DNA of 64,000 nt from Brenneria izadpanahii. GTDB taxonomy: Bacteria; Pseudomonadota; Gammaproteobacteria; Enterobacterales; Enterobacteriaceae. The translations under genes were made by a program, and so were the position numbers. Positions 43,713-55,267 of this stretch are shown here, one piece after another. Each line of letters opens with the position of its first letter. The first letter of the stretch is position 1. The DNA lies in assembly GCF_017569925.1 (NCBI RefSeq), contig NZ_CP050854.1, forward strand, positions 1,426,001 to 1,490,000. The letters run 5' to 3'. The notes below the pieces were generated by a model, which was given only the letters and a program-made list of their open reading frames with translations, was not told the origin of the DNA and made no database searches.

Positions 43713-43825
43713 TATTCAGGATGCTCCTGATTGGGGATCTAACAGAAAAACATTGCAACTTTCGCGCACCAAACTTTCCTCTGTGTGACATGTTTCCTTT
43801 ATGAAGGCTGACGATGAAGCATCGG

Positions 43826-46800
43826 TCACGATAGTGACACGCTCTTTTCCGGCGCCGTGCGCCGCCAATGGCGCAGTTTATCGAAAAACAGATAAACCAC
43901 CGGCGTGGTATACAGCGTAAGCAACTGACTCATCACCAAACCGCCGACGATGGTGATCCCCAACGGCTGGCGCAGCTCCGCGCCGTCGCCGCTGGTAAGC
44001 GCCAGCGGCAGCGCGCCAAACAACGCGGCCAGCGTGGTCATCATAATCGGACGAAAACGCAGCAGGCTGGCCTGAAATATGGCGTCTCTGGCGCTGAGAC
44101 CGCCGCCACGTTGCGCCGCCAGCGCAAAATCCACCATCATAATGGCATTTTTTTTGACAATGCCGATTAATAGCATAATACCAATTAGCGCGATCAGGCT
44201 AAACGGCGCGCCGAACCACTCCAGCGCCAGCAAAGCGCCCACCCCGGCGGAGGGCAGGGTGGAAAGAATGGTTAACGGGTGCACATAGCTTTCGTACAGC
44301 ACCCCCAGCACGATATAAACCGTCATAATGGCGGCCAGGATCAGCACCACCTGCGATGATTGCGATTGCTGGAAAGCCAGCGCGGTGCCGGAGAACTGGC
44401 CGCGTACCGCGGATGACACCCCCAGCGACGTCATGGTTCTTTCAATCGCCGCCGTGGCGTCGGAAAGCGTGCCGCCTTCCGGCAGGTTAAAGGAGATGGT
44501 TGAGGCGGCCGACAGTCCCTGATGATTGACCGACAACGGCGCATTGATCGGCCGCCAACTGGCGAAATAGGAGAGCGGAATCGGCTTGCCTTCGCTGTTG
44601 ATCACAAACATTTTGTCCAGCGAGCTGACATCCTGCGTGTACGCGGAATCCACCTCCATCACCACTTTGTACTGGTTTAATGGCTGATAGATGGTGGATA
44701 TCTGACGCTGGCCAAAGGCATTGTTCAGTAAGGCGTTGGCGGTCGACACGCTGATCCCAAGCTGGGCCATGGCGTCGCGATCGTAAGTCAGCGCCATTTC
44801 CGCCCCTTTATCCTGTTGGTCGGAGTTAATGTCCGCCAGTTCGGGCAATTTACTCAGCGCCTGACGGATTCTCGGCTCCCAGATGCGCAGTTCGCTGAGA
44901 TCGTCGGACAGCAGGGTATACTGGTAACCGGCGCTGGATTCGCGTCCGCCGATGCGTATGTCCTGCTCGGCCATTAAAAACAGGTTCGCCCCCGGTTCTT
45001 TCGCCAGTTTGGCGCGCAGGCGGCTGATGACCTGCTGGGCGCTGACGTCGCGTTCAGACAGCGGCTTGAGTGAAATAAACATGGAGCCGCTGTTGGTGCG
45101 GGAACCGCCGGTAAAGCCGGTGACGTTAGCCACCGCCGGATCGCTGCGCACGATGGTCATAAAGTCCTGGAGCTTCCGCTTCATGGCCTGAAACGAAATG
45201 CTCTGATCGGCTTGGATAAAGCCCATCAGTCTGCCAGTGTCCTGCTCAGGGAAAAACGTTTTCGGAATGCTGATATACAGCCAGACATTGAGGGCCACCG
45301 TAGCCAGCAGCAGCACCAGTACCCAGCGCGCATGATTGAGCACCCAGTTAAGCGATCGGCCGTAAGACTGCTGTAAAGCGACTAATACGCGGCCGAAGCC
45401 GCGTTTGCGCTGCAGGCTGCGTTTGGGCGCCGCGCGCAATAGTCTGGCGCACATCATGGGCGTCAGCGTCAGCGAAACCAGCAGTGAAATCATAATGGCG
45501 ACCGACAATGTAACGGCAAACTCACGAAACATCCGGCCCGGCAGCCCCTCCATCAGCAGCAGCGGAATAAACACCGCCACCAGCGAGAGGCTCATCGATA
45601 GTACGGTGAATCCGACCTCGCGCACCCCCTGCAGCGATGCCTGCAACGGCTTCATTCCCGCTTCAATATGGCGTGAAATATTTTCCAGCACCACGATGGC
45701 GTCATCCACCACAAAACCGGTGGCGATGGTCAGCGCCATTAACGACAGATTATTCAGACTGAAACCGCACAGATACATGGCGGCAAAGGTGCCGATCAGC
45801 GAGACCGGCACCGCGACGGCGGGGATCAGCGTGGCGCGCCCTGAGCGCAGGAACAGAAAAACCACCAGGATGACCAGCGCGACGGCGATCGTCAGCGATT
45901 GTTCCACCTCGTTCAGCGAGGCGCGGATCGTCGGCGAACGATCCTGCGCGATATTAAGCTGAATCGCGGCGGGCAGGCTGGCGCGCAGTTCGGGCAACGC
46001 CGCGTGGATACTGTCCACGGTGGTGATGATATTGGCGTCGGACGCGCGGCGGATGATGATCAGTATCGCCGGTTTGGCATCGGTCATGCCGGCATTGCGC
46101 GCGTTTTGCACGGAATCTTCTACCGTGGCGACATCGCTCAGCCGCACGGCCGAGCCGTTGTTATAGTGGACGATCAGCGGTTCATAGGCGGCGGCGGTTT
46201 TCAGTTCGTCATTGGTCGTTATCTGCCAGCGCCGCTGCGGGTTTTCGATGCTGCCCAATGGCTGCCGCACGTTCGCCTGGCTGATGGCTTGCCGAACCTC
46301 ATCCAGCGAAACGCCCTGATTAAACAGCGCCTGCGGATTGAGCGCCACGCGCACGGCAGGCAGCGAACTTCCGCCGATGGAGACGTCGCCCACCCCCTCC
46401 ATCTGGGAAATTCTCTGCGCCAGCCGGGTAGAGGCGTAGTCATACAGTTGCCCCTGACTGTAGGTATCCGAGGTTAGCGTCAGGATCATAATCGGGGCGT
46501 CGGAAGGGTTGGCTTTCCGGTAGGTCGGCCGGCTGGCCATGCCGGACGGCAGCAGACTCTGCGCCGCATTAATGGCGGCCTGCACATCGCGCGCCGCGCC
46601 GTTGATATCCCTGTCGAGATTAAATACCAGAGTGATGCGCGTACTGCCCAACGAACTGGTGGAGGTCATTTCGTTGACGCCCGCGATTCTGCCCAATGCC
46701 CGTTCCAGCGGCGTCGCGACCGAGGACGCCATGGTTTCCGGCGATGCGCCGGACAGCGAGGCGCTGACCGAAATCACCGGAAAATTCACCTGCGGCAGAG

Positions 46801-46906
46801 GCGATACCGGCAGCATGCGAAAACCAATCGCGCCGCAGATGGCGATAGCCAGCGTCAGCAAAATGGTGGCGACCGGCCGGTGGATGAACAGGGCGAAGAA
46901 TCTCAC
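43826..46906 (-). CDS. mdtC: RND multidrug efflux transporter MdtC
   Basis: A 1026-residue inner-membrane RND pump subunit (E. coli MdtC 1025). It opens [20 protein letters not shown] and has the large periplasmic loops between helices 1-2 and 7-8, and the conserved TM4 region [20 protein letters not shown] containing the DD pair essential for proton relay. The region [20 protein letters not shown] near 555 and [20 protein letters not shown] near 925 are typical. MdtB and MdtC form a heterotrimer (two B, one C) with MdtA and TolC, exporting bile salts and novobiocin. Its ATG overlaps the mdtB stop by four bases. Confidence 0.97.
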   Translation of the reverse strand: MRFFALFIHRPVATILLTLAIAICGAIGFRMLPVSPLPQVNFPVISVSASLSGASPETMASSVATPLERALGRIAGVNEMTSTSSLGSTRITLVFNLDRDINGAARDVQAAINAAQSLLPSGMASRPTYRKANPSDAPIMILTLTSDTYSQGQLYDYASTRLAQRISQMEGVGDVSIGGSSLPAVRVALNPQALFNQGVSLDEVRQAISQANVRQPLGSIENPQRRWQITTNDELKTAAAYEPLIVHYNNGSAVRLSDVATVEDSVQNARNAGMTDAKPAILIIIRRASDANIITTVDSIHAALPELRASLPAAIQLNIAQDRSPTIRASLNEVEQSLTIAVALVILVVFLFLRSGRATLIPAVAVPVSLIGTFAAMYLCGFSLNNLSLMALTIATGFVVDDAIVVLENISRHIEAGMKPLQASLQGVREVGFTVLSMSLSLVAVFIPLLLMEGLPGRMFREFAVTLSVAIMISLLVSLTLTPMMCARLLRAAPKRSLQRKRGFGRVLVALQQSYGRSLNWVLNHARWVLVLLLATVALNVWLYISIPKTFFPEQDTGRLMGFIQADQSISFQAMKRKLQDFMTIVRSDPAVANVTGFTGGSRTNSGSMFISLKPLSERDVSAQQVISRLRAKLAKEPGANLFLMAEQDIRIGGRESSAGYQYTLLSDDLSELRIWEPRIRQALSKLPELADINSDQQDKGAEMALTYDRDAMAQLGISVSTANALLNNAFGQRQISTIYQPLNQYKVVMEVDSAYTQDVSSLDKMFVINSEGKPIPLSYFASWRPINAPLSVNHQGLSAASTISFNLPEGGTLSDATAAIERTMTSLGVSSAVRGQFSGTALAFQQSQSSQVVLILAAIMTVYIVLGVLYESYVHPLTILSTLPSAGVGALLALEWFGAPFSLIALIGIMLLIGIVKKNAIMMVDFALAAQRGGGLSARDAIFQASLLRFRPIMMTTLAALFGALPLALTSGDGAELRQPLGITIVGGLVMSQLLTLYTTPVVYLFFDKLRHWRRTAPEKSVSLS

Positions 46907-49900
46907 TCGATCTCCTCCTGTCGGGGCGTCCGGCGGAAATACAGCGACATGCGATCGAACAGCAGGTAGATCACCGGCGTGGTGAACAGAGTCAATATCT
47001 GACTCATGATCAGACCGCCAACCATGCAGATTCCCAGCGGTTGGCGCAATTCGGCGCCGACGCCGGTGCTCAGCATCAGCGGCAGCGCGCTGAGCAAGGC
47101 GGCCATGGTGGTCATCAGGATCGGACGAAAACGCAACAGACAGGCCTGGTAGATGGCGTCATACGGGGTCATGCCCTGTTCGCGTTCGGCGGCCAGCGCG
47201 AAATCGATCATCATGATGGCGTTCTTTTTCACAATGCCGATCAGCAGAATGATGCCGATGATGGCGATCACATCCAGTTCGTTGCCCGCCATCATCAGCG
47301 CCAGCAGCGCGCCGACCCCCGCCGTCGGCAGCGTGGACAGGATGGTCACCGGATGGATAAAACTTTCATACAGCACGCCGAGAACGATGTACATGGCGAC
47401 AATCGCGGCGATAATCAGCCACACGGTGCTGCCCAGCGAGGACTGAAAGGCCAGGGTGCTGCCCTGAAAACGGGTCGTGATATCCGAAGGCAGGTTCATT
47501 TGCTGCTCTGCCCGCGTAATGGCCTCTACCGCATCGCCCAGCGAATAGCCGCCGCTCACATTGAAGGAAATCGTGGTGGCGGGAAACTGGTCGAGATGGT
47601 TGATGGATAGCGGCCCCAGCCGTTCCTCGATGGTTGCGATGCTGTTGAGGGGAATGGTTCCGCCGTCGCTGCTGATTAAACGGACATCGCGCAGGGCGTC
47701 CAGCCCATTATTCCGGCTTGTATCGTGTTCAAGCACCACGCGGTACTGGCTGGATTGGGTGTAGATGGTGGAAATCAGCCGCTGGCCGAAAGCGTTATAC
47801 AGCGCGCTATCCACATCGGACATGCTGATCCCCAGACGGCTGGCGCTGTCGCGGTCGACGTTCACATAAGCGATGGGCGCCTGATCCTGCCAGTCGCTGC
47901 TGACATCCTGCAACTGCGGCAGTTGCCGCAGTTCGGCCATCAATTCGGGCACCCACAGACTCAGTTCATCCAGCGACATCGCCTGTAGCGTGAACTGATA
48001 CTGCGTCCGGCTGATTTGCGTATCAATGGTGAGATCCTGCACCGGTTGCAGATAAAGCTGTATGCCGGGGACTTGCGCGGTTTGCCGTTGCAGCCGGGCA
48101 ATAATCGCCGGAACCCTTTCGCTGCGCTCGCTAAGCGGCCTCAGATTGATTTGCAGACGGCCGCTGTTAAGGGCGGCGTTGGCGCCGTCGACGCCGACGA
48201 AGGAAGACACGCTCTGCACCGCCGGATCCTTCATGATGATGGAGGCGATCTGCTGCTGACGTTGCGCCATGTTGCTGAATGACACCGACTGCGGCGCCTG
48301 CACTGTGCCCTGAATAATGCCGTTGTCCTGTATCGGGAAGAACCCTTTGGGGATCCACAGATAGAGCAGCACGGTGAGCAACAGCGTTCCCAGCGCAACG
48401 CTCAACGTCAGCCAGGGGTGATTCAGCACCTTGCGCAACCAGACGCCGTAAGTATCAATCACTCGCGTGAAAAAACGCTCGCTGGCGCGGGTAAAGCGAT
48501 TCTGTTTGCGCAGGGATTGATGGCTAAGCAGCCGGGCGCACATCATCGGCGTGAGCGTTAGCGAAACCACGGCGGAAATCAGAATGGAGACCGCCAGGGT
48601 AATCGCGAACTCGCGGAACAGCCGGCCGATGACATCGCCCATAAATAGCAGCGGGATCAGTACCGCGATCAGCGAAAAGGTCAGCGAAATGATGGTGAAG
48701 CCGATTTCCCCGGCGCCTTTTAACGCGGCGTCGAGCGGCTTTTCGCCTTTTTCGATATAGCGGGAGATGTTTTCAATCACCACGATCGCATCGTCCACCA
48801 CAAAACCGGTGGCGATGGTGAGGGCCATCAACGTCAGGTTATTAATCGAAAAGCCGAGAAAGTACATTGCGGCGAAGGTGCCGACCAGCGACAGCGGGAC
48901 GGCAATGCTGGGGATGATGGTGGCGACGGCGTTACGCAGAAACAGATAAATCACCATCACCACCAGGGCGATCGCCAGCAGCAGTTCAAACTGCACGTCT
49001 TTTACCGACGCGCGAATGCTGGTGGTTCGGTCGGTCAGCGTGGTGACTTCAACCGATTTAGGCAAGCTGGCGGTAAGCCCCGGCAGCATCCGGCGGATAC
49101 TGTCCGTGGTGGTAATCACGTTGGCGCCCGGCTGACGCTGAACGTTGATAATGATCGCCTGCTGACGGTTGGCCCAGGCCGCCAGATAGGTATTTTCCGC
49201 CGCCTGCTCGATGACGGCGACGTCGCGCAGACGTACCGGAGCCTCATTGCGCCAGGCGATGATTAACTGACGATAATCCTCAATGGATTTCATCTGGTCG
49301 TTGGCCGACAAGGTTACCGAACGCGTCGGCCCGTCGAGGCTGCCTTTGGCGGAGTTAACGTTGGCGGCGGTGATGGCGGTACGGACTTCTTCGCTGGTCA
49401 GTCCGTAAGCCGATAGGGCCGGCGCATTCAGCTTGACCCGAACGGCCGGGCGCTGTCCGCCCGCCAGAGAAACCAGACCGACGCCCGCCACCTGTGAGAT
49501 TTTCTGCGCGATACGGTTATCCACCATATCTTGTAACTGCGTCATCGGCATGGCGCTGGAGGTGACGGCCAGCGTCATAATCGGCGGATCGGCGGGATTG
49601 ACCTTACTGTAGATCGGCGGATTGGGCAGATCGCCGGGCAACAGATTGGTGGCGGCATTGATGGCGGCCTGTACGTCTTGCTCGGCGATATCCAGCGAGA
49701 GTTCGAGCTGAAATTGCAGCGTGATGACGGATGCGCCGCCGGAACTTTGGGTCAACATCTGTTTCAGCCCGGAGATTTGTCCGAACTGGCGCTCCAGCGG
49801 CGCGGTAATCGCCGACGTCACGACTTCGGGGCTGGCGCCCGGATAGAGCGTGACCACCTGGATGGTGGGATAGTCAACCTCCGGCAGCGCCGACACCGGC

Positions 49901-50022
49901 AAAGCCCGGTAGCCGATGATGCCGGCCAGCAATATCGCCACCATCAACAGCGTGGTGGCGACCGGCCGCAGGATAAAAGGCCGCGATGGGCCGCCGCCGC
50001 TGGCGGGAACGGTATCCTGCAT
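46903..50022 (-). CDS. mdtB: RND multidrug efflux transporter MdtB
   Basis: A 1039-residue RND pump subunit (E. coli MdtB 1040). After a short N-terminus comes [22 protein letters not shown]4 has [20 protein letters not shown] with the proton-relay [22 protein letters not shown] near residue 945 and [17 protein letters not shown] near the end match the family. MdtB and MdtC differ in function: MdtB trimers move the substrate while MdtC is thought to bind it. It overlaps mdtC by four bases and its ATG overlaps the mdtA stop by one base. Confidence 0.97.
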   Translation of the reverse strand: MQDTVPASGGGPSRPFILRPVATTLLMVAILLAGIIGYRALPVSALPEVDYPTIQVVTLYPGASPEVVTSAITAPLERQFGQISGLKQMLTQSSGGASVITLQFQLELSLDIAEQDVQAAINAATNLLPGDLPNPPIYSKVNPADPPIMTLAVTSSAMPMTQLQDMVDNRIAQKISQVAGVGLVSLAGGQRPAVRVKLNAPALSAYGLTSEEVRTAITAANVNSAKGSLDGPTRSVTLSANDQMKSIEDYRQLIIAWRNEAPVRLRDVAVIEQAAENTYLAAWANRQQAIIINVQRQPGANVITTTDSIRRMLPGLTASLPKSVEVTTLTDRTTSIRASVKDVQFELLLAIALVVMVIYLFLRNAVATIIPSIAVPLSLVGTFAAMYFLGFSINNLTLMALTIATGFVVDDAIVVIENISRYIEKGEKPLDAALKGAGEIGFTIISLTFSLIAVLIPLLFMGDVIGRLFREFAITLAVSILISAVVSLTLTPMMCARLLSHQSLRKQNRFTRASERFFTRVIDTYGVWLRKVLNHPWLTLSVALGTLLLTVLLYLWIPKGFFPIQDNGIIQGTVQAPQSVSFSNMAQRQQQIASIIMKDPAVQSVSSFVGVDGANAALNSGRLQINLRPLSERSERVPAIIARLQRQTAQVPGIQLYLQPVQDLTIDTQISRTQYQFTLQAMSLDELSLWVPELMAELRQLPQLQDVSSDWQDQAPIAYVNVDRDSASRLGISMSDVDSALYNAFGQRLISTIYTQSSQYRVVLEHDTSRNNGLDALRDVRLISSDGGTIPLNSIATIEERLGPLSINHLDQFPATTISFNVSGGYSLGDAVEAITRAEQQMNLPSDITTRFQGSTLAFQSSLGSTVWLIIAAIVAMYIVLGVLYESFIHPVTILSTLPTAGVGALLALMMAGNELDVIAIIGIILLIGIVKKNAIMMIDFALAAEREQGMTPYDAIYQACLLRFRPILMTTMAALLSALPLMLSTGVGAELRQPLGICMVGGLIMSQILTLFTTPVIYLLFDRMSLYFRRTPRQEEIE

Positions 50023-51242
50023 CAGGGTTTCTCCCCGCTAATCGTCGGCGTTTTCGTCGTGGAGGCGGACGCTATCACTTCGACCTTAGCCCCTTCGGTC
50101 AGGCGGTCAATGCCGTCGGTGACGACCTGGACATCCTCTCCCAGACCTGCGGTAATCACGATCTGTTGGCCATACTGAATGCCGGTGGTCACCAGGCGCT
50201 TGCTGACTTCGTTTCTGTCGTTCATTATCCAGACAAAATGGCCTTCATTACCCATTTGCACCGCCGCCGCCGGGGCGACGATCGCATTTTGCAGCGTATC
50301 CACCTTCATGCGGATGTTCACGAACTGGTTGGGGAATAACGCGTCGTCGCTATTCTCGAAGCGGGCTTTCAGCTTGACGGTGCCGGTGGTGGTATCGATC
50401 TGGTTATCCATACTCAGCAGACTGCCTTGCGACAGCTTCTGCTGATTGGTTCGATCCCAGGCTTCAACAACCGGCGCCGGCCCTGATTTCTGCGCTTTCA
50501 GTACGGTGGCGATTTCACCCTCCGGCACGGTAAACACCACGTCGATAGGGTGTGTCTGCGTGATAACCACAATGCCGCTCGCGTCGCTGCTGGTGACGTA
50601 GTTGCCCACATCCACCTGTTTCAACCCCACGCGCCCGCTGATGGGGGCGGTAATTTTACTGTAAGCCAGCTGTAGTTCGGCGCTGGCCACCGCGCCTTCA
50701 TCGGCCTTTACCGTACCTTCAGACTGGCGTACCAGCGCCAGTTGCGCATCCAGCTCCTGTTGGGAGATCAAATTGGTTTTCACCAGTTTCTGATAACGGG
50801 CGAAATCCTGCCGGGCGTTGGCCAGTATCGCCTGATCTTTCGCTAACTGCCCCTGGGCCTGCGTCAACTCCACCTGATACGGCCGGGGATCGATTTCGGC
50901 TAACAGCGCGCCCGCTTCCACCTGTTGGCCTTCCTGAAAGTGCAGCGCCATCAGTTCACCGCTTACCCGGCTGCGGATCGTTACCGTGTTGGCGGCGGTC
51001 ACGGTGCCCAGCCCGGAAAGATAGTAGGGCACCGTGACCGATTGCGTCCGCGCCGCCTGAACCGGGGGCTGGGCGCTCATCGCCGACCGGCGGCCGCTGG
51101 CGCCCGGTCGTGACGGGGGGCTTGCCTGAGTCTCTCTCTGGCCGGACGTGGCCGAGGGTTGAGTAAAATGACGCCAAAGCAACAGAGCAGCAATAACGAC
51201 GACAAGAAGTATTAACAGGCGAGTGAGGCGTTTGGCATTCAT
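50022..51242 (-). CDS. mdtA: Membrane fusion protein MdtA
   Basis: A 406-residue RND-type adaptor (E. coli MdtA 415) and first gene of mdtABCD-baeSR. It has an N-terminal anchor or signal ([17 protein letters not shown]), a linker rich in Ser and Pro, the lipoyl half-motif [20 protein letters not shown] near residue 75, a helical hairpin ([20 protein letters not shown]) and a beta-barrel. The operon is activated by BaeR in E. coli; no BaeR box was certain by eye in the about 290-bp upstream region. Start ATG 51242. Confidence 0.95.
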   Translation of the reverse strand: MNAKRLTRLLILLVVVIAALLLWRHFTQPSATSGQRETQASPPSRPGASGRRSAMSAQPPVQAARTQSVTVPYYLSGLGTVTAANTVTIRSRVSGELMALHFQEGQQVEAGALLAEIDPRPYQVELTQAQGQLAKDQAILANARQDFARYQKLVKTNLISQQELDAQLALVRQSEGTVKADEGAVASAELQLAYSKITAPISGRVGLKQVDVGNYVTSSDASGIVVITQTHPIDVVFTVPEGEIATVLKAQKSGPAPVVEAWDRTNQQKLSQGSLLSMDNQIDTTTGTVKLKARFENSDDALFPNQFVNIRMKVDTLQNAIVAPAAAVQMGNEGHFVWIMNDRNEVSKRLVTTGIQYGQQIVITAGLGEDVQVVTDGIDRLTEGAKVEVIASASTTKTPTISGEKP

Positions 51243-51420
51243 AATAATGGGATAATCTCTCCAGATTGCTCAGGCGCGGAGCTGGTCCATGGAACAATTT
51301 TTTATCATACAAGTTTAAACAGGGTATACCGGACAAAAATGAAGGAAATATGGAATATATGTCAGGGTTTGTTGGCGAATCGCGGGTTGTTAGCAGGAGA
51401 TCCTGCGAGGCGATAATAGA

Positions 51421-51462
51421 AATGCCGCCTTGTTCCGGCAGGGTAGAAGGCAAGGCGGCATT
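51421..51462 (-). terminator. Hairpin terminator downstream of the idnO-gntK-yhcH set
   Basis: Perfect 12-bp arms AATGCCGCCTTG and CAAGGCGGCATT with an 18-nt loop, 71 bp beyond the yhcH-family stop. On the minus strand it is followed by a T-containing stretch (TTTCTATTATC), a weak but plausible terminator. Confidence 0.65.
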
Positions 51463-51533
51463 GGCGATGCGTTATCCCCGGCGGCTTTTACCTCGCCGGG
51501 AAGTCGCTCTTTTGGGGCGCGAAGCCAGCGGAG

Positions 51534-52007
51534 CTAGTCGCGCAGTAGATGCGCGGCAATTTTGACGACCAGCTTGCGCAGCGGCGCGGGCTGCGTCAGG
51601 GTCGCCATCGGCCGGTGCAGTTCGCCGGGAAATAACAAGGCGAAATCGCCGGGCGACAACGCCAGCAGCGTTTCATTGCTGATGCCTTCATAGAAGCCAT
51701 AGTCCCGTTCCGTATCGAACTCCATACTGGGGCGCTGGCCCTGGACGCCGGGCGCCGCGCCGATGTATTCATGGCCTTCGATCGGAAAATGAAGGTCTAT
51801 ATAGTAACGGTGCAGTTCCGGCTGCTGTTCGTGCAGCGGTTTGGTTTGGCCGATAATATGATTCAGATAGATTTCACGGCCTTCAATCTCCTGCTCTCCG
51901 GCGGGAAGGGCGGCGAAATCCAGTTTGCTAATCGCAACCAGCGTCCGGCGGATGGCGTCGGGATAGCATGGGTTATCCAGCGCATTTTTAAGTTCGTCAA
52001 CGATCAT
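51534..52007 (-). CDS. YhcH/YjgK/YiaL family protein
   Basis: A 157-residue cupin-like protein of the YhcH/YjgK/YiaL family. It has LHRYYIDLHFPIEGHEYIG near residue 65, EISNETLLALSPGDFALLF-type residues and GELHRPMA near 130 with a His possibly binding metal. Members are small sugar-processing enzymes or anomerases found in sialate, ascorbate and gluconate operons. Start ATG 52007 follows the ribosome site AGGA; a TTG at 52013 is weaker. It lies 67 bp downstream of gntK and is probably part of the same transcript. Confidence 0.82.
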   Translation of the reverse strand: MIVDELKNALDNPCYPDAIRRTLVAISKLDFAALPAGEQEIEGREIYLNHIIGQTKPLHEQQPELHRYYIDLHFPIEGHEYIGAAPGVQGQRPSMEFDTERDYGFYEGISNETLLALSPGDFALLFPGELHRPMATLTQPAPLRKLVVKIAAHLLRD

Positions 52008-52074
52008 AATCAATCCTGTTGTTAGCGTTTATCCGGGTCTCGGCGGCTATTTTTTCTTTCCCGCGCGGAACTTT

Positions 52075-52605
52075 TCACGCGCACTGCGGCGCGGCGGCTT
52101 TCTGTGACAGCGCGCCGATGCAACGGTCGACCACGCCGTCGAATGACGTGCCGATATCGATCGGTATCACGTCGGTTTCCTGCTTATCGGGCGGCTCCAG
52201 CGTGGCGAACTGACTTTTCAGCAGGCTTTCCGGCATGAAATGACCGGCCCGCTGTTTCATCCGTTTTAATACCAGGTCGTAGTCCCCGTTCAGCCACAGG
52301 AAGGTCATGTCGTTATTCCCTTCCCGCAGCCGATCGCGGTAGCGCTTTTTCAATGCGGAACAGACCAGAAAACCGGTTTCGTGTTTTTGCTGCAGGCTAT
52401 AGGCCACGTCGCTCAGACGCTCAAGCCAGGGCTGCCGATCGTCGTCGTTTAGCGGCTGGCCGGAGGCCATTTTTTGAATGTTTGCTCGCGGGTGCAGGTC
52501 ATCCCCATCAATGAACTTGGCATTGAGGCGATTGGCCAACGCTTGGCCGACGCTGGATTTTCCCGTGCCGGACACGCCCATGATAATAATGCATCTACCG
52601 GACAT
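52075..52605 (-). CDS. gntK: Gluconate kinase (GntK/IdnK type)
   Basis: A 176-residue kinase forming 6-phosphogluconate from D-gluconate. The P-loop IMGVSGTGKSSVGQAL lies near residue 8, DGDDLHPRANIQKMASGQPL near 35, CSALKKRYRDRLRE near 82 and GHFMPESLLKSQFATLEPP near 128, the complete gluconokinase pattern. A GAGGATATT ribosome site precedes the ATG at 52605. It sits between idnO and the YhcH-family gene in one leftward set. GntK (thermoresistant) and IdnK (thermosensitive) cannot be told apart by eye; the idnO neighbour would favour IdnK. Confidence 0.94.
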   Translation of the reverse strand: MSGRCIIIMGVSGTGKSSVGQALANRLNAKFIDGDDLHPRANIQKMASGQPLNDDDRQPWLERLSDVAYSLQQKHETGFLVCSALKKRYRDRLREGNNDMTFLWLNGDYDLVLKRMKQRAGHFMPESLLKSQFATLEPPDKQETDVIPIDIGTSFDGVVDRCIGALSQKAAAPQCA

Positions 52606-52638
52606 AATATCCTCTTCAGAGTCAGTGAGCGGCGGCCA

Positions 52639-53403
52639 TCACACCGCGACCAGCATGCCGCCGTCAACGAACAGCAGGTGACCGTTGACAAAATCCGATG
52701 CTTTGGAAGAGAGGTAAACCGCGGCGCCGATTAACTCTTCCGGATCGCCCCAGCGGGCGGCGGGCGTGCGCTTGCATAACCAATCGGTAAACGCTTTGTC
52801 ATCCACCAACGCTTTGGTCATATCCGTTTTGAAATAGCCGGGAGCAATGCCGTTAACCTGAATGTTATAGCGGGCGAGTTCCACGCACATTCCGCGGGTC
52901 AGCATTTTTACCGCGCCTTTGGAGGCGGCGTAAGGGGTGATGGTGTCGCGCCCCAGTTCACTCTGCATGGAGCAGATATTGATGATTTTTCCGCGCTGGC
53001 GTTTGACCATATAGCGGGAGACGGCCTGAGAAACCAGGAAAACCGATTTCTGGTTAACGTTAATCACGTCATCCCACTCTTGTTCCGGAAATTCGGTAAA
53101 AGGATGACGGCGTTGGATCCCGGCGTTATTAATCAGTACGTCAATTGCGCCGATATTGTCTTCGATATACTGAATGGATTCCTGAACGGCATCATGGTCG
53201 GTCACATTAAACGCCGCCGCATAGGCCTGATGGCCGGCATCACGTAATTGCCCGACGGCTTTTTCCGCCCGTTCGGCCGTAATATCATTAATAATAATTT
53301 CCGCGCCGAATTCGGATAAACCTTTAGCCAGCAGAAAACCAATGCCTTGTGCGGATCCTGTAATAAGCACTTTCTTTTTTGACAGGGAAAACAGATCTTT
53401 CAT
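52639..53403 (-). CDS. idnO: 5-keto-D-gluconate 5-reductase IdnO
   Basis: A 254-residue short-chain dehydrogenase, equal in length to E. coli IdnO and similar through its whole length. It interconverts 5-ketogluconate and D-gluconate with NADP(H). The Rossmann motif ITGSAQGIGFLLAKGL is near residue 13, NNAGIQRRHPFTEFPEQEW near 92, the catalytic YAASKGAVKMLTRGMCVELA near 160 (Tyr-x-x-x-Lys), and the C-terminus reads DFVNGHLLFVDGGMLVAV. Start ATG 53403 has a TCAGGAA ribosome site; the longer frame to 53526 lacks one. The promoter region has a CRP site and GntR-type operators. Confidence 0.95.
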   Translation of the reverse strand: MKDLFSLSKKKVLITGSAQGIGFLLAKGLSEFGAEIIINDITAERAEKAVGQLRDAGHQAYAAAFNVTDHDAVQESIQYIEDNIGAIDVLINNAGIQRRHPFTEFPEQEWDDVINVNQKSVFLVSQAVSRYMVKRQRGKIINICSMQSELGRDTITPYAASKGAVKMLTRGMCVELARYNIQVNGIAPGYFKTDMTKALVDDKAFTDWLCKRTPAARWGDPEELIGAAVYLSSKASDFVNGHLLFVDGGMLVAV

Positions 53404-53612
53404 AAAAATAGTTCCTGATGGCCGTTTGAATGAATTTACGAAACTCAGAATGATATTTAATATTTTCGTTTCGCTATGCATAAATAAAACGCCGGAAAAT
53501 TTCGCCAGACCGAAAAATAGAATCATCGGACGTTTATTTATTTCGCATTTTTCAATAAAAATATCATCGTAAATGACGTGGAATTATGAAACCGTTTTAT
53601 GCCGGGTAAAAC

Positions 53613-53628
53613 TGTGATGGAGATCACT
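53613..53628. promoter_or_regulatory. CRP site upstream of idnO
   Basis: TGTGA-TGGAGA-TCACT, nearly the full CRP consensus, about 210 bp upstream of idnO in the divergent regulatory region. It fits catabolite control of (keto)gluconate use. Confidence 0.82.
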
Positions 53629-53798
53629 TTAAATTATGTTACTGCAAGCTGTTACAGATTACGTGACCGCTATCCGTTCAAGGAAGGGGAATATCGCCTA
53701 TCGTCGCGGCGTAAAAAAATGAAAATCGGCGATTAATTATAATAATTGATTGATAAATGAAGATTTTTATTTTTACCGCCGCTATGTTACCACCAGTG

Positions 53799-53814
53799 TA
53801 GTTACCCGTAACAT
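53799..53814. promoter_or_regulatory. GntR-type operator 1
   Basis: The 16-mer TAGTTACCCGTAACAT has the inverted repeat GTTAC-CC-GTAAC, matching the gluconate operator consensus ATGTTACC-GGTAACAT type. An isolated half site, ATGTTACC, lies 15 bp to the left (53784-53791). Confidence 0.8.
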
Positions 53815-53912
53815 CCTGGCGGGCGGCGAAGAAATGTTGCACGAAAGACGAGGCTTTTTTACCTGAAAATAACCTATTGAAACAATCCTCCGGGGGAAAT
53901 GTCGACACGATC

Positions 53913-53928
53913 ACGTTACCGGTAACAT
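53913..53928. promoter_or_regulatory. GntR-type operator 2
   Basis: The 16-mer ACGTTACCGGTAACAT has a perfect 12-bp palindrome, GTTACCGGTAAC (53915-53926), as in GntR/IdnR operators of E. coli. Operators 1 and 2 are 114 bp apart, centre to centre, and could act together or loop. No gntR gene is in the window. Confidence 0.88.
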
Positions 53929-54138
53929 GTTTTCTTAACATGGTTTGCAGTGATATTCGTCACAAAATTAGCCATCAAAAACAGGTTTTATAACCGTACC
54001 GAAAAAAAGGCCATATCAGGAAAACGAAATAGCGTGTTGGCGGCCGCTGGAATTAACGTTGAACGCGGCGGCGGGCGGATAACGCGGCTTTCCGATAGTG
54101 CTTTTATTAATTTAATCAAAATATCAGGTGGTTATAGA

Positions 54139-55086
54139 ATGAAAAATGATGCTCAGGCGGTTCTGGTCATCGCGCCGATTTTGGCGCATCTGATGCAAAA
54201 TCTGGAAGAGAACTTCGTGGTTCATAAACTCTATGAACAAGAAGATCAGCAGGCTTTTCTCTCCCGGCAGGGTAAAAATATCAAAGGCATTGTTACCCGC
54301 GGTGACATCGGCGTCGCCAACAGCGTGCTGGAACATCTGCCGAATCTGGGGATTATCGCCATTTTCGGCGTGGGAACCGACGCCGTTGATTTGGACTATA
54401 CCCGTCAACGGGGCATTACCGTCACCACCACGCCGGGCGTTCTGACCGATGATGTCGCGGATACCGCATTAGGGCTGATACTGGCGGTATCCCGCCGTTT
54501 ATGCCAGGCCGATAAATTCGTGCGTGACGGTCAATGGCTGCATGCGGGGCTGCCGCTGGGAACGAAAGTGACGGGCAAACGCGTCGGTATTTTCGGCATG
54601 GGAAACATCGGACGAGCCATTGCGCGCCGCACGGCGGGTTTCGACATGAAAATCGCCTATACCGATCTGCGGGAAGATACGTCGCTGCCGTATCAGTATG
54701 TGGCTGATTTATCTGAGCTGGCCGCCCAGAGCGATATCCTGGTGATATCCATTTCAGGGGGAAAGGGCAGCGAAGGCTTAATCAATGCCGACATTTTCTC
54801 GGCTATGCCGGATAGCGCTTTTCTGATTAACATCGCCCGCGGCAGCATGGTGAATCAGCCAGAGCTGATTCAGGCGCTGCAACAGAAAAAAATCGCCGGC
54901 GCCGGTCTGGATGTTTTTGCTGATGAGCCCAATGTTCCAGAGGAATTAATCAACATGGAAAATGTGGTTCTGTTGCCGCATATCGCCAGCGCGACGGTAG
55001 AGACCCGTATTCGGATGAGCGAGATCGTCTTTTCGAATATTCAGGCTTATTTCAAAGGCGAGCCGGCGCCGACGGCCATTAAATAA
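54139..55086 (+). CDS. D-isomer 2-hydroxyacid dehydrogenase
   Basis: A 315-residue NAD(P)-dependent dehydrogenase of the D-2-hydroxyacid family, possibly a 2-ketogluconate or hydroxypyruvate reductase. The Rossmann motif GKRVGIFGMGNIGRAIARR is near residue 150, with a catalytic set INIARGSMVNQPELI (Arg), FADEPNVPEELIN (Glu) and LPHIASATVETR (His). The ATG at 54139 follows the strong ribosome site AGGTGG; a longer frame to 53950 would cover the GntR operators and is rejected. It is the first gene of the rightward set that includes a permease, a UPF0303 protein and edd, so 2-ketogluconate reduction to gluconate is the simplest role. This is an inference. Confidence 0.88.
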   Translation: MKNDAQAVLVIAPILAHLMQNLEENFVVHKLYEQEDQQAFLSRQGKNIKGIVTRGDIGVANSVLEHLPNLGIIAIFGVGTDAVDLDYTRQRGITVTTTPGVLTDDVADTALGLILAVSRRLCQADKFVRDGQWLHAGLPLGTKVTGKRVGIFGMGNIGRAIARRTAGFDMKIAYTDLREDTSLPYQYVADLSELAAQSDILVISISGGKGSEGLINADIFSAMPDSAFLINIARGSMVNQPELIQALQQKKIAGAGLDVFADEPNVPEELINMENVVLLPHIASATVETRIRMSEIVFSNIQAYFKGEPAPTAIK

Positions 55087-55267
55087 TTACACTCAATAAA
55101 TTTCAAAATACCGGGAATCGATACTCCTGCAATTTGAAATATGAGAGGCAATCTGATTTCAGAGAATTAATACCGCTATTTTTTTAAATTAATGCAGCAC
55201 GCGGAACTCTTCTGTTTATTTATTAACAGGGGGCGGTTCTCTCTTATTCTGAAAAGGCGTAATAAGT

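Noticed and set aside
55100..55145. Inverted repeat with ATTTCAAA and TTTGAAAT near the end of the dehydrogenase gene, considered as another copy of the miniature element
   Set aside because: It shares a few bases with the element's ends but lacks the ATACCC/GGGTAT terminal repeats at proper spacing; the pairing is AT-rich with a 25-base loop.
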